From Erysipelothrix amsterdamensis (GTDB taxonomy: Bacteria > Bacillota_I > Bacilli_A > Erysipelotrichales > Erysipelotrichaceae), in assembly GCF_940143175.1 (NCBI RefSeq), contig NZ_OW659496.1, positions 372,001 to 436,000 on the forward strand: a stretch of 64,000 bases of DNA. Reading direction: 5' to 3'. Both the position numbers and the translations under genes were made by a program. Under the pieces are notes generated by a model, which worked only from the letters and a program-made list of their open reading frames with translations, was not told where the DNA came from and did no database searches. This document shows, piece by piece, positions 38,891-47,890 of this stretch (the stretch's first letter is position 1; every line of letters starts with the position of its first letter).

Positions 38891-38913
38891 ACTGGAATTA
38901 TTCCAGTCTTTTT
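38889..38913 (+). terminator. Terminator of the nrd operon
   Basis: AGACTGGAA, TTA, TTCCAGTCT, then TTTT: a perfect 9-bp stem. Confidence 0.9.
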
Positions 38914-38941
38914 GTTACATTGGTATAAGGAGAAGTGGTGC

Positions 38942-39841
38942 ATGAAAAAATTCGTTAAAAAAATCCAAACAGTTATGGAAATGATGTCTTCAAACGAGGG
39001 GACACTCTTTACATATGCTTTGGCGTATTCAATTATTGTTGGTATTGCACCGTTTATCATTATATCGGTTGTATTTGTAGGGACGTATGTTTACGACGTA
39101 TCACAGATTATCCAACTCTTACAGCGATACGTACCCGCAGATTTAATTCTACCTTTTGTGGACTATATTCAAACTTCAGATTTATCGAATTTATGGTTGA
39201 TTATTTCATTGTTGGGCGTTTCAATTTGGGTTGCGTCAAAAAGTATTTATTCATTTCTTCTTTTAAGCAGTGAACAAGATGGCGTCAACATCAATCATTT
39301 CTTTTTAAGAATTTTAGCCTGTATCTACTTTATTATGATCGTATTAGGGATTATGGCTTTTGGTATTCTGATCGGGTATGTCCCATTTATCAATAAATTT
39401 ACGACACCGATAGTCATTACATTTTTCTTTGTTTTCTTCTATCGATTGTTATCGTTTAAATACACACGATTCCGTGATGTAATTTGGGGTTCTGCCATTA
39501 CTTCAATTGTCTTAATTTTATTAGGGCGATTGTTCTTTGTGTATATTAATCAATACTCAAATTACCAAACCATTTACGGTCCACTTGCATCGATGATGAT
39601 TCTATTAATTTCTGGTTGGATAATTGCGTGGGTTGTCTTTTTTGGATATTGTATTAATTATGTTGTCCGTGATGATACGCTACCTGTTCAAGGAAAACAC
39701 CGTCTTATTTCCATTCTTGAAAAGACGAATGAGAAAATTGACGAACGTGAAGAGAAATTTATTCATGACCATATCGAGCGGAATCATGACCATAATTCAT
39801 CACTAAAAGATGAAGAAAAATCAGAAGACATTCAAGATTAA
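38942..39841 (+). CDS. YihY/BrkB family inner membrane protein
   Basis: About 299 residues from ATG 38942 (AAGGAG upstream; a longer frame begins before the site). Six membrane helices lie between 30 and 250, with NEGTLFTYALAYSIIVGIAPFIII near the start and a central helix-rich segment typical of YihY/UPF0761. The C-terminal tail is charged and His-rich (about 255-299). The function of the family is unknown; earlier ribonuclease BN and virulence-factor labels are not supported. Confidence 0.82.
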   Translation: MKKFVKKIQTVMEMMSSNEGTLFTYALAYSIIVGIAPFIIISVVFVGTYVYDVSQIIQLLQRYVPADLILPFVDYIQTSDLSNLWLIISLLGVSIWVASKSIYSFLLLSSEQDGVNINHFFLRILACIYFIMIVLGIMAFGILIGYVPFINKFTTPIVITFFFVFFYRLLSFKYTRFRDVIWGSAITSIVLILLGRLFFVYINQYSNYQTIYGPLASMMILLISGWIIAWVVFFGYCINYVVRDDTLPVQGKHRLISILEKTNEKIDEREEKFIHDHIERNHDHNSSLKDEEKSEDIQD

Positions 39842-39864
39842 GAAACACTAAGGTGTTTCTTTTT
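39841..39864 (+). terminator. Terminator of the yihY-like gene
   Basis: AGAAACAC, TAAG, GTGTTTCT, then TTTT. Confidence 0.85.
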
Positions 39865-39917
39865 GAATTGTATTGGAAACGAAACCTTGGTAAACTATTT
39901 AAAGGGAGTTGAAGTTT

Positions 39918-40733
39918 ATGGAAAAGATAATATTGTTTTTTGAAACACCACTTGTTTTACGTTTGATAAGTATTGCATTAACACTACTAATTGTGTTTGT
40001 GATTGTTCGAGTCATCCGTAAAAGTTTAATTAAAATTGAGAACAAAGTACCACTTGGAAAACAACAACGTACGGTCTACCCAATAATTTCTAGAACACTT
40101 GTTTATGTTGTGTATTTTATAGCGTTTATTATCATCTTGGAGACGATTGGATTGGATACAAAACCGATTCTTGCAGTTACAAGTATTGGGAGTGTTGCGG
40201 TAGGGTTTGGGGCCCAACAACTTGTAAAGGATGTCATTAACGGATTTTTTATTCTATCTGAAAATCAATTTAATGTTGGAGATGTAGTTTCATTATCAGA
40301 TGTTACTGGCACAGTGGAAGATATCACACTCCGGACGACTCGTTTACGCAATGGTACGGATGGTAAGGTCTATATCATTCCAAATGGTGAGATTAAAATG
40401 GTTACAAATATGTCGAAAGAGTTTATGTTTGCGGTCGTCAATGTGCCCGTTCCTTATGACAAAGATTTGGATACGATTTTAGAAATTTTAAATGATACGG
40501 TAAAACACTATCAAAACCCGGGATCAATAATGCAGACTCCTGTTGTACAGGGTGTTACAGAGTATGAGGAGAGTTCGTTGAATATCCGAATTACCTGTAA
40601 AACGTATGTTGGTAAGAATTGGGCGGTAGAGCGAGATCTGCGACGTGTTATTATTTATGCACTTGAAGCGCATGATATTTCACTTCCATTTCCAACCCGT
40701 ACTGTTTATGTTGAGCAGGATTTATCGAACTAA
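39918..40733 (+). CDS. MscS family mechanosensitive channel
   Basis: About 271 residues from ATG 39918 (AAGGGAG upstream). Three membrane helices precede the pore helix AVTSIGSVAVGFGAQQLVKDVINGFFIL (about 87-114), which is Gly/Ala-rich as in MscS TM3. The beta domain follows (VGDVVSLSDVTGTVEDITLRTTRLR). It releases solutes on osmotic downshock. Length is close to E. coli MscS (286). Confidence 0.9.
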   Translation: MEKIILFFETPLVLRLISIALTLLIVFVIVRVIRKSLIKIENKVPLGKQQRTVYPIISRTLVYVVYFIAFIIILETIGLDTKPILAVTSIGSVAVGFGAQQLVKDVINGFFILSENQFNVGDVVSLSDVTGTVEDITLRTTRLRNGTDGKVYIIPNGEIKMVTNMSKEFMFAVVNVPVPYDKDLDTILEILNDTVKHYQNPGSIMQTPVVQGVTEYEESSLNIRITCKTYVGKNWAVERDLRRVIIYALEAHDISLPFPTRTVYVEQDLSN

Positions 40734-40751
40734 ATATAAAAAAATCGCATT

Positions 40752-40789
40752 AAAAAAGTAAACATGCATTCATGCTGTTTACTTTTTTT
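40752..40789. terminator. Bidirectional terminator between mscS and ybaK
   Basis: AAAAAAGTAAACA (40752-40764) pairs with TGTTTACTTTTTT (40776-40788), with an inner GCA/TGC stem. Useful in both directions. Confidence 0.85.
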
Positions 40790-40827
40790 GATTAAATCGT
40801 CTAAGTGATTAATGTTTTTATGGGTTC

Positions 40828-41298
40828 TCAAACAGCGGTAATGGCGTCAGTTTTCGCGTCGATGAGGTCAATCAAGGTTTCAGGTTTCATTTCAATTTGT
40901 GTACCGATGCGTCCTCCCGAAAAAATGATCGTATCAAAGAGCAAGCAGGTCTCATCGATAATAGTTGGAAACTGTTTTTTCATACCAATTGGTGAACAAC
41001 CGCCGCGTACATAGCCGGTTAAATCAAAGAGCTCTTTTACATGGAGCAATTCGAGCTTTTTAACACCCAGTCCTTTGGCACAAGCTTTGAGATCGATATG
41101 ATCCGCTACGGGAATTAAAGCGACATAGTAACTGTTTCCATTATGTAAGACAATGGTTTTAAAGACTCGTTCGACAGATTCTTCAATTTGTCGAGCAACG
41201 GTGATGCCATCAATATTGACGCCATCACTTTGATATTCGCGCATTTGATACACTATTTTCTTTTGATCAAGGATGCGCATTGCGTTTGTTTTTTTCAT
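40828..41298 (-). CDS. ybaK: YbaK/EbsC family Cys-tRNA(Pro) deacylase
   Basis: This 156-residue protein hydrolyses mischarged Cys-tRNA(Pro). VFKTIVLHNGNSYYVALIPVADHID and RGGCSPIGMKKQFP, with the substrate-site Gly-x-x-Ser-Pro region, identify the family. The likely catalytic Lys (YbaK K46) falls at FKTIV near residue 46. AGGAG precedes the ATG. It is a single gene, divergent from folT. Confidence 0.88.
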   Translation of the reverse strand: MKKTNAMRILDQKKIVYQMREYQSDGVNIDGITVARQIEESVERVFKTIVLHNGNSYYVALIPVADHIDLKACAKGLGVKKLELLHVKELFDLTGYVRGGCSPIGMKKQFPTIIDETCLLFDTIIFSGGRIGTQIEMKPETLIDLIDAKTDAITAV

Positions 41299-41335
41299 AG
41301 TACATACTCCTCATTTGAGTATATAGTAACATAAG

Positions 41336-41364
41336 TTGATTTATGAGGGCAGTCTTGGTATTCT
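41336..41364 (+). promoter_or_regulatory. Promoter of folT
   Basis: TTGATT (41336-41341), 17 bases, TATTCT (41359-41364). Transcription would start near 41371, directly before the riboswitch. Confidence 0.6.
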
Positions 41365-41375
41365 TAATTTATCAA

Positions 41376-41463
41376 GCAAAGTAAATGACACGCGTTAAGT
41401 GCATACAGATGGGAAGTTGCTGTATGACGAAGCGAAAGCGCGGTGTGTTATTGCGTCCGTTGC
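41376..41463 (+). promoter_or_regulatory. Tetrahydrofolate (THF) riboswitch
   Basis: The conserved core is present: CGCGTTAAGTG (41391-41401), GATGGGA, ACGAAGCGAAAGCGCGGTG (41427-41445) and TTGCGTCCG. P2 pairs AATGACACGCG with CGC-GGT-GTGTTATT, and the P1 closing helix pairs GCAA (41376-41379) with TTGC (41460-41463). It lies upstream of a folate transporter gene, the usual place for this riboswitch class. Confidence 0.88.
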
Positions 41464-41467
41464 GAGA

Positions 41468-41498
41468 CCTTTTCTTTTTGCTTGACAAAGAAAAGAGG
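41468..41498 (+). promoter_or_regulatory. Expression platform hiding the folT ribosome binding site
   Basis: CCTTTTCTTT (41468-41477) can pair with AAAGAAAAGAGG (41487-41498), which contains the AGAGG site before the folT ATG at 41504. There is no T-run after the helix, so control is probably at translation rather than termination. Confidence 0.6.
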
Positions 41499-41503
41499 AA
41501 TTT

Positions 41504-42010
41504 ATGATGAATACACGAAAGCTTACACATCTTGCGATGTTTGTGGTGCTCCAAATCGTTGTTTCGCGGTTTTTAGCAGTACCAACACCTATTGTTAAGA
41601 TTAGTTTTACCTTTGTACCTATGGCAATTGCTGGGTATTTATATGGTTGGTTATTTGGTGGGGTGGCCGCTGTTCTGGCTGATGTCTTAGGAGCGATGCT
41701 GTTTCCACAAGGCGGTGCCTATTTTCCAGGGTTTACGCTATCTGCGTTTATTATTGGAGCGATGTATGGTTTATTGAAAGATTCAGATTGCGGCTGGTCT
41801 ATTATTATTGGGATTGCACTTTTTAATACAATTGCGATTAATTTGTTATTGAATACGTATTGGTTAAGTTTGATTCTTGGTAAGAGTTATCTAGCGATGA
41901 TACCAATTCGCGTAACGAAATCTTTAGTCATGCTTCCCATTAAGATTTTTGTACTGAAAAAGGTTTTGGATTACATGAAGCCTTATAAATCACGATTAAC
42001 CAAAGCATAG
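41504..42010 (+). CDS. folT: ECF transporter S component for folate, FolT
   Basis: This 168-residue protein has six membrane helices and binds the vitamin for an energy-coupling-factor transporter. The start RKLTHLAMFVVLQIVVSRFLAVPTPIVKISF with FVPMAIAGYLYGWLFGGVAAVLADVLG is typical of FolT/RibU-like S components. The THF riboswitch and the following fhs gene point to folate as substrate. The shared ECF module (A, A', T) is not in the window. Confidence 0.88.
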   Translation: MMNTRKLTHLAMFVVLQIVVSRFLAVPTPIVKISFTFVPMAIAGYLYGWLFGGVAAVLADVLGAMLFPQGGAYFPGFTLSAFIIGAMYGLLKDSDCGWSIIIGIALFNTIAINLLLNTYWLSLILGKSYLAMIPIRVTKSLVMLPIKIFVLKKVLDYMKPYKSRLTKA

Positions 42011-42024
42011 GTATCCTATGCTTT
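42002..42024 (+). terminator. Hairpin between folT and fhs
   Basis: AAAGCATAGG, TAT, CCTATGCTTT. The following TCTTAAATTTT is a poor U-tract, so read-through into fhs is likely. Confidence 0.5.
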
Positions 42025-42046
42025 CTTAAATTTTAGGAGGAATGTT

Positions 42047-43690
42047 ATGAAAACAGATGTAGAAATATCAGAATCAATAAATAAGTTGCCGGTCCAATCC
42101 GTGGCAGAAAAACTGGGTGTAGCTGCGAGTTTGGTTGAACCTTACGGTCAAAGTAAAGCAAAGCTTTCGCTTGATCTTATGGAACGTCCTGAGAAAGGGA
42201 AGTTAATTCTTGTGACTGCCATTAACCCTACACCAGCTGGCGAAGGGAAAACTACGGTAAATATTGGTCTTTCGATGGCTTTAAACCGTTTAGGGGTATC
42301 TGCAATAAGTGCACTTCGTGAACCTTCTTTAGGCCCTTGTTTTGGTATGAAAGGTGGGGCAACTGGAGGGGGTTATGCTCAAGTTGTACCGATGGATGAT
42401 ATTAATCTTCATTTCACGGGTGATTTCCATGCAATTACCTCGGCACACAATCTTCTTGCGGCATTAATCGATAACCATATCTATCATGGAAATGAAATGG
42501 GGATTGATCCTGATCGCATTGTATGGCATCGCGTGATGGATATGAATGATCGCTCGTTGCGTGAATTGGAGATTGTTGGAAAACGTGTTTCACACAGAAC
42601 CTCTTTTGATATTACGGTAGCGTCAGAGATTATGGCGATTTTATGTTTAGCTGAAAATATGGATGACTTGAAACAACGTTTAAGTCGTATTGTAGTGGGT
42701 TATACATTTGAAGGAGATATGTTGACTGCACAAGATTTTGATGCGGTGGGTGCCATGGCCTTGCTTTTAAAAGATGCAATGAAACCTAATTTAGTTCAAA
42801 CAACTGAAAATACGCCTGCATTGATTCATGGTGGACCGTTTGCGAATATTGCACATGGTTGTAATTCGGTGATTGCGACACGAATGGCTCTCAAATTAAG
42901 CGACTATGTTGTCACAGAAGCGGGATTCGGTGCTGATCTTGGTGCTGAAAAGTTTTATGACATCAAGTGTCGTAGTGCCAATCTTGTTCCAGATGCCACA
43001 GTTTTAGTCGCGACTATTCGTGCACTTAAATATAATGGAGGTGCATCGCTTTCGGAATTGGATATTGAAAATGTTCTGGCCCTAAAAGAAGGGTCCAAAA
43101 ATTTAATTCAACACTTTGAGAATTTAAAAAAGTTTTCGGATAATGTTGTGATTGCAATTAATCAATTTGAATCGGATACAGACGCAGAAGTAGAATATTT
43201 AATTCAGTTGGGTGAAAAACTTGGATGTGAAGTCATTTTAACGAATGTGTTTTCAGAAGGAGGGAAAGGCGGCGAGGCATTGGGACGTGCTGTGATTGAA
43301 ATGTGTCAAAAACCCTCTAACTACAAGCCGTTATACCCACTGGTGAATGATCTTAAACAAGAAATCAATACAGTGGCTCAAGAGATTTATCGTGCGGATT
43401 CTGTGTCGTATTCGGATGGTGCACTTGAGAAACTTAAGGAGATTGAATCCCGATACCCAAGTGGATTACCAATCTGTATTGCGAAGACACAAACCTCTTT
43501 TAGTGATGACCCCAAAAAACTTAATGCACCATCAAACTTCTCTGTTCATGTACGTGATGTCCGTTTAGCTGCTGGTGCGGGCTTTGTAGTTGTTCTATTA
43601 GGTAATATTTTAACAATGCCAGGTTTACCGAAACATCCGAATGCTGTGGATATGGATTACGTTGATGGCAAGGTAACTGGATTGCGTTAG
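42047..43690 (+). CDS. fhs: Formate–tetrahydrofolate ligase
   Basis: This 547-residue enzyme makes 10-formyl-THF from formate, THF and ATP. The P-loop PTPAGEGKTT is at 61-70, followed by REPSLGPCFGMKGGATGGGYAQV and NLHFTGDFHAITSAHNLL, both strongly conserved. Length is standard (about 555). AGGAGG precedes the ATG. It shares a transcript or at least a theme (one-carbon metabolism) with folT. Confidence 0.95.
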   Translation: MKTDVEISESINKLPVQSVAEKLGVAASLVEPYGQSKAKLSLDLMERPEKGKLILVTAINPTPAGEGKTTVNIGLSMALNRLGVSAISALREPSLGPCFGMKGGATGGGYAQVVPMDDINLHFTGDFHAITSAHNLLAALIDNHIYHGNEMGIDPDRIVWHRVMDMNDRSLRELEIVGKRVSHRTSFDITVASEIMAILCLAENMDDLKQRLSRIVVGYTFEGDMLTAQDFDAVGAMALLLKDAMKPNLVQTTENTPALIHGGPFANIAHGCNSVIATRMALKLSDYVVTEAGFGADLGAEKFYDIKCRSANLVPDATVLVATIRALKYNGGASLSELDIENVLALKEGSKNLIQHFENLKKFSDNVVIAINQFESDTDAEVEYLIQLGEKLGCEVILTNVFSEGGKGGEALGRAVIEMCQKPSNYKPLYPLVNDLKQEINTVAQEIYRADSVSYSDGALEKLKEIESRYPSGLPICIAKTQTSFSDDPKKLNAPSNFSVHVRDVRLAAGAGFVVVLLGNILTMPGLPKHPNAVDMDYVDGKVTGLR

Positions 43691-43731
43691 AAGTTGTGCT
43701 ATAATATTCTCATTAATATTTGAGGTGAATT

Positions 43732-44268
43732 GTGGAACATAAAGAAGTTTACATTGTGTTAAGTGATACAGGGAGTCTTTTAACTCGGATTATTAAGATG
43801 GTTACAGGTGCTCCTTATAATCATGTTTCAATATCATTTGATGCTTCATTGCATACGTTGTATAGTTTCGGTCGTAAACAACCTCACAATCCTTTTTGGG
43901 GAGGGTTTGTGAAAGAGAGTTTTTATGATGGAACGTTTAAACGTTTTAAGAATACACGCTGTTTGGTGCTCAAACTTGATGTTGAGTCGGAGACATATGC
44001 GCTTTTAAAAGCGAATGTTGGAGTGTTTGTGGATAATATGGATGCATACCACTATAACTTTGTTGGGCTTGTTGGTGCGGCGTTTAATCGTCGTATCGCG
44101 CGTGAAAACGGATATTATTGCTCAGAGTTTGTCGCGGAGGTTATGGAACAAGCGAATCTTGTGTTTTGGGAAACCCCTAATTATCTTGTGCATCCTTATG
44201 ATTTCACGAAAGTTGAAGCGTTTGAGGTTGTGTATGAAGGCTTATTAGCCGAATTTTCAAAAGCGTGA
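43732..44268 (+). CDS. YiiX-like permuted NlpC/P60 (papain-like) protein
   Basis: 178 residues from a GTG with GAGGTG upstream. The permuted catalytic order is visible: His in APYNHVSIS (about residue 27), then Cys in GYYCSEFVAEV (about residue 126). This arrangement matches the YiiX/YaeF-type NlpC/P60 branch, whose members may act on lipid or peptide amides rather than peptidoglycan. There is no signal peptide, so it is probably cytoplasmic. The substrate is unknown. Confidence 0.7.
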   Translation: MEHKEVYIVLSDTGSLLTRIIKMVTGAPYNHVSISFDASLHTLYSFGRKQPHNPFWGGFVKESFYDGTFKRFKNTRCLVLKLDVESETYALLKANVGVFVDNMDAYHYNFVGLVGAAFNRRIARENGYYCSEFVAEVMEQANLVFWETPNYLVHPYDFTKVEAFEVVYEGLLAEFSKA

Positions 44269-44329
44269 TACACACTTTTTTATTTTGATTAAGGTGTGTT
44301 AAAATAGGGGGGAGAAGTGAGGAAATTAA

Positions 44330-46507
44330 ATGGAAAAAAATATAGTTGATTTACTCAAGAAAGAACTAAAAGAGTACGGTCCGCATCAAATTGATGCGGT
44401 TTTAAAATTATTAGCAGATGGTAATACAGTGCCTTTTATCGCACGTTATCGTAAAGAGGTTACGGGAACACTGGACGAAGTGCAAATTCGTGAAATTGAA
44501 GAGCGTCATCGCTATCTTGAATCATTAGAAACTCGTAAAGAGGAAGTGTTACGTCTTATTGATGAGCAAGGAAAGTTAACCGATGATTTAGCATTGGAAA
44601 TCGGTAAAGCGACGGTACTTCAAAAAGTTGAAGATTTATACCGTCCTTATAAGCAAAAACGTCGTACGAAGGCGACCATTGCGAAAGAAAAGGGCTTAGA
44701 ACCGTTAGCAGATTACGTGTTGTCTTGTCCTTACGATTTTAACGATGAAACACATGGAACACCGTATTTAAGCGATGAATTTGACTTAAATACGCTTGAA
44801 GAGGTGTATCAAGGCGTTCATGAAATTATTGCGGAACGTGTTGGAGATGAAGCTTCATTTCGTGAATGGATTCGTGATTTTACGATTAAAACAGGTGTTT
44901 TAACAACAGCACTCAAAGATGAATCGAAAGATGAACGTCATGTCTATGAGATGTATTATGAATTTACACAACCCGTTAAAAATGCTGCTTCTCACCGCGT
45001 TTTAGCAGTGAATCGTGCAGAAAAAGAGGGTGTCATTAAAGTTGATATTGTTGTAGATGAAACCAAAATCATGCGTTATCTGGATCATCAAATCATTGCG
45101 AATAAAACTGATTCTCCAACCGTTCAAGTGGTTCGAGATGCATACGAGGATAGTTATAAGCGATTTATAAAACCTGCAATTGAACGTGAAGTGCGCAATA
45201 TGTTAACAGAAGAAGCTGATAAACAAGCAATTTCGATTTTTGGTGAAAACCTCAGGAATTTGTTATTGCAAGCACCTTTAAAAGGGCGTACAGTTATGGG
45301 ATTTGATCCTGCTTATCGTACAGGATGTAAGCTTGCTATCGTTGATGAAACTGGTAAAGTTCTAGCAATTGATGTTATTTATCCACATAATCCTGCACCA
45401 GCGCATAAACAGCGTGAAGCTGCACAAATTTTTGTTAATCTCATAGAAAAATATCAGGTTGATATGGTTGCGATTGGTAATGGTACCGCAAGTCGTGAGT
45501 CTGAAGTTTTTGTTGCGGAGAACCTTAAGAATGTGAAAACTAAGACGTTCTATCTGATTGTTAATGAAGCGGGCGCATCTGTCTATTCCGCAAGTGATAT
45601 TGCTCGTAAAGAATTCCCAGATCTTCAGGTTGAACAACGTTCTGCTGTAAGTATTGCTCGTAGAATTCAGGATCCATTGGCGGAACTTGTTAAAATTGAT
45701 CCAAAGTCTGTTGGTGTTGGCCAATATCAACATGATGTGAGTCAAAAGAACTTATCGAACCAGTTAGATTTTGTGGTTGAAACTGCAGTTAACCAAGTCG
45801 GTGTGGATGTGAATACGGCGAGTCCACAATTACTCGAACATGTTGCGGGATTAACGAAAACAACAGCGCAAAATATTGTATCGTACCGTGAGGAACATGG
45901 CTCTTTTGATTCGCGTACAAAAATCAAAAAAGTTCCCCGTTTAGGACCGAAATCCTTTGAGCAAGCGATTGGATTCCTTCGCATTCCTAAAGGAAAAAAC
46001 ATTTTAGATAACACAGGAATTCATCCTGAAACCTATGTCATTACGAAACAACTTTTAAGTGATGAGGGAATTGCATTAAAAGATTTAGGGACGGAAGCGA
46101 CACGAAAACACTTAGAGTCGTTATCAATCAATGAATTATCGGAGAAATACGATTTAGGTAAAGAGACACTCAGTGATATTCTTAAAGCGTTGATCGCCCC
46201 CGGACGAGATATGCGTGATGAGATGAGTGGTCCGCTTTTACGCTCTGATGTTCTAACAATGGAAGATTTGAAATCGGGTATGGAACTTAACGGTACCGTA
46301 CGTAATGTCGTCGACTTTGGGGCATTTGTAGATATCGGCGTAAAACAAGATGGATTGGTTCATATTTCTAAATTGAGTGATCAATTTGTTAAGCATCCAA
46401 CGGATGTTGTGGCGGTGGGTGATGTTGTAAAGGTATGGGTTGTTGATGTAGATGCTGCAAAACAACGTGTACAACTTTCGATGATTCCGCTCTCGCAAAC
46501 GAATTAG
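44330..46507 (+). CDS. tex: Tex-family RNA-binding transcription accessory protein
   Basis: This 725-residue protein has an N-terminal helical domain with PFIARYRKEVTGTLDEVQIRE (about 26-46). A YqgF-like RNase H fold follows (about 325-450, starting GFDPAYRTGCKLAIVD), then a helix-hairpin-helix region (about 500-560), and a C-terminal S1 domain (about 645-715, GTVRNVVDFGAFVDIGVKQDGLVHIS). Length and order match Tex. The exact role is unclear; Tex affects transcription and toxin gene expression in some species. Confidence 0.92.
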   Translation: MEKNIVDLLKKELKEYGPHQIDAVLKLLADGNTVPFIARYRKEVTGTLDEVQIREIEERHRYLESLETRKEEVLRLIDEQGKLTDDLALEIGKATVLQKVEDLYRPYKQKRRTKATIAKEKGLEPLADYVLSCPYDFNDETHGTPYLSDEFDLNTLEEVYQGVHEIIAERVGDEASFREWIRDFTIKTGVLTTALKDESKDERHVYEMYYEFTQPVKNAASHRVLAVNRAEKEGVIKVDIVVDETKIMRYLDHQIIANKTDSPTVQVVRDAYEDSYKRFIKPAIEREVRNMLTEEADKQAISIFGENLRNLLLQAPLKGRTVMGFDPAYRTGCKLAIVDETGKVLAIDVIYPHNPAPAHKQREAAQIFVNLIEKYQVDMVAIGNGTASRESEVFVAENLKNVKTKTFYLIVNEAGASVYSASDIARKEFPDLQVEQRSAVSIARRIQDPLAELVKIDPKSVGVGQYQHDVSQKNLSNQLDFVVETAVNQVGVDVNTASPQLLEHVAGLTKTTAQNIVSYREEHGSFDSRTKIKKVPRLGPKSFEQAIGFLRIPKGKNILDNTGIHPETYVITKQLLSDEGIALKDLGTEATRKHLESLSINELSEKYDLGKETLSDILKALIAPGRDMRDEMSGPLLRSDVLTMEDLKSGMELNGTVRNVVDFGAFVDIGVKQDGLVHISKLSDQFVKHPTDVVAVGDVVKVWVVDVDAAKQRVQLSMIPLSQTN

Positions 46508-46513
46508 TAACGC

Positions 46514-46554
46514 AAAACTGTAGTCATCTGCTCGAGGTGATTACAGTTTTTTTA
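46514..46554 (+). terminator. Terminator of tex
   Basis: AAACTGTAGTCATC pairs with GGTGATTACAGTTT (mismatch and G-U pair inside), loop TGCTCGA, then seven T residues. Confidence 0.8.
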
Positions 46555-46866
46555 ACTTTTAAGTGTTGTTTTATCGCGAAACAATAAAAGTACAACTTAA
46601 AATTGTTAAGTTTGTGTTAAATTTGAGGGTCAAAAAGTCGGTTTTCCTATCCTATTTATATAGGGGCATATTTAAGCCTTTTATTTCAGAGCCGTGGTAC
46701 ATTCTACCGTGCATTATTCATTGAAAAATAACCTTCAATGTGTTACGATTTACCCGTATTCACAGTGTTGAATGAAGGAGTCGATAACCCGTTATGAATG
46801 TCTAACTTTTTTTACAGAAAGTGGATGCGAACAAAACGGGGTTTTTTTGAGATTATGGAGGTGCTT
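46555..46866 (+). other. Leader region of the ATP synthase operon
   Basis: A stretch of about 310 bases without a supported gene. It holds several inverted repeats: TTGTTT/AAACAA near 46565-46583, CCTAT-N4-ATAGG near 46650-46665, and two competing pairings around 46720-46780. In these, CATTGAA can pair with TTCAATG, or CCTTCA with TGAAGG. No known riboswitch is recognised. Confidence 0.4.
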
Positions 46867-47217
46867 ATGGCAAAGAAAATTAAAGTTGGTGTGATTGCGA
46901 TTGTGGCAATGATTCTGATGTTCTTTGATTGGCGAATGACTCTTGGTTGGCTCATTGGCTGGGCATGTCTATTAACGCTAGGATTTTTCAGAGAAAAATT
47001 TTATGCGATTATTCTCGATGAAGATCAGTTTACTGTAGGTAAATATGTAAGGTACATCATATTTGTATTTGTTATTTTATGGTTACCACTCTTGCTTGCA
47101 TTTATGTTTCCTAATGCAATTAACCCGTATGCATTAGCGGCATCGTATTTGATTGATCGACTCATATTATTTATGTCGGGATTATTTACAAAGGAGAATA
47201 AGCATGGTACAGAGTGA
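46867..47217 (+). CDS. atpI: ATP synthase protein I-like
   Basis: About 116 residues from ATG 46867, with GGAGG five bases upstream. The frame is open 23 codons further, but without a site. Four membrane helices (about 7-24, 25-45, 60-83, 88-110). Sequence is poorly conserved, but the position before atpB and the size fit AtpI, a possible assembly or ion-supply factor. Its end overlaps atpB by 14 bases. Confidence 0.65.
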   Translation: MAKKIKVGVIAIVAMILMFFDWRMTLGWLIGWACLLTLGFFREKFYAIILDEDQFTVGKYVRYIIFVFVILWLPLLLAFMFPNAINPYALAASYLIDRLILFMSGLFTKENKHGTE

Positions 47218-47878
47218 ACTCTATTCAGTCTTGATCTTAACAGTTGCTGTCTCCGCCTTGTTTTATGTTATTGGTACAAAGCTTAAAGATTTAACGCTTG
47301 AGGAACGTCCGAAAGGATTAGCACTTAAAGCAGTTCTTTATGTTCAAACCATAACTACGTTTACTGTGCAGAACATGGGTGAAAAACATGGGAAGCGCAT
47401 GGCGGCGTACATTGGGAGTGTGTTTATTTACATTCTCTTAGCAAATATGATGGGTTTAACGGGATTAGAAGCACCGACAAGTAACTATAGTGTTACACTC
47501 GTTCTCGCAATTATAACGTTTGTTCTCATCCAAATTGCAAAGATTGACGCGAATGGTGCCAAGGGTTATATCAAAGGTTTCTTTGAGCCATTCTTCCCGT
47601 TTGTGATTCCAAACTTCTTCGGTACAGTTGCACCGTTAATTAGTTTGTCATTACGTTTATTTGGGAACGTATTATCGGGAACGGTCATTATGACATTACT
47701 CTATACGTTTACAGCGTGGGTAAGTAGTTTTGTTCCAGTAATTGGTGGATTCAACTTTATGGGTGTAATTGTAGCCCCAGTATTGCATTTATATTTTGAT
47801 TTATTTTCTGCATTTTTGCAGGCATTTATATTTATTTCATTGACATCAATTTTAATTGCTGTCGAGTATTCAGAATAA
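47204..47878 (+). CDS. atpB: ATP synthase F0 subunit a
   Basis: About 224 residues from ATG 47204 (AAAGGAG upstream). The stator arginine is in SLSLRLFGNVLSG (about residue 152), followed by PVLHLYFDLFSAFLQAFIF. This subunit forms the ion half-channels facing the c-ring. Five or six membrane helices. Ends 12 bases before atpE. Confidence 0.9.
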   Translation: MVQSELYSVLILTVAVSALFYVIGTKLKDLTLEERPKGLALKAVLYVQTITTFTVQNMGEKHGKRMAAYIGSVFIYILLANMMGLTGLEAPTSNYSVTLVLAIITFVLIQIAKIDANGAKGYIKGFFEPFFPFVIPNFFGTVAPLISLSLRLFGNVLSGTVIMTLLYTFTAWVSSFVPVIGGFNFMGVIVAPVLHLYFDLFSAFLQAFIFISLTSILIAVEYSE

Positions 47879-47890
47879 GGAGGATTTAAA

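Noticed and set aside
45362-45745. Minus-strand 127-residue open frame
   Set aside because: Shadow of the tex coding sequence; Cys/Asn-rich composition is typical of antisense translation.
46772-46894. A 40-codon frame starting at ATG 46772, and a 3-codon frame at 46794, before atpI
   Set aside because: No good ribosome site spacing and no recognisable product; the 40-codon frame runs into atpI in another frame. The region is better described as a leader.
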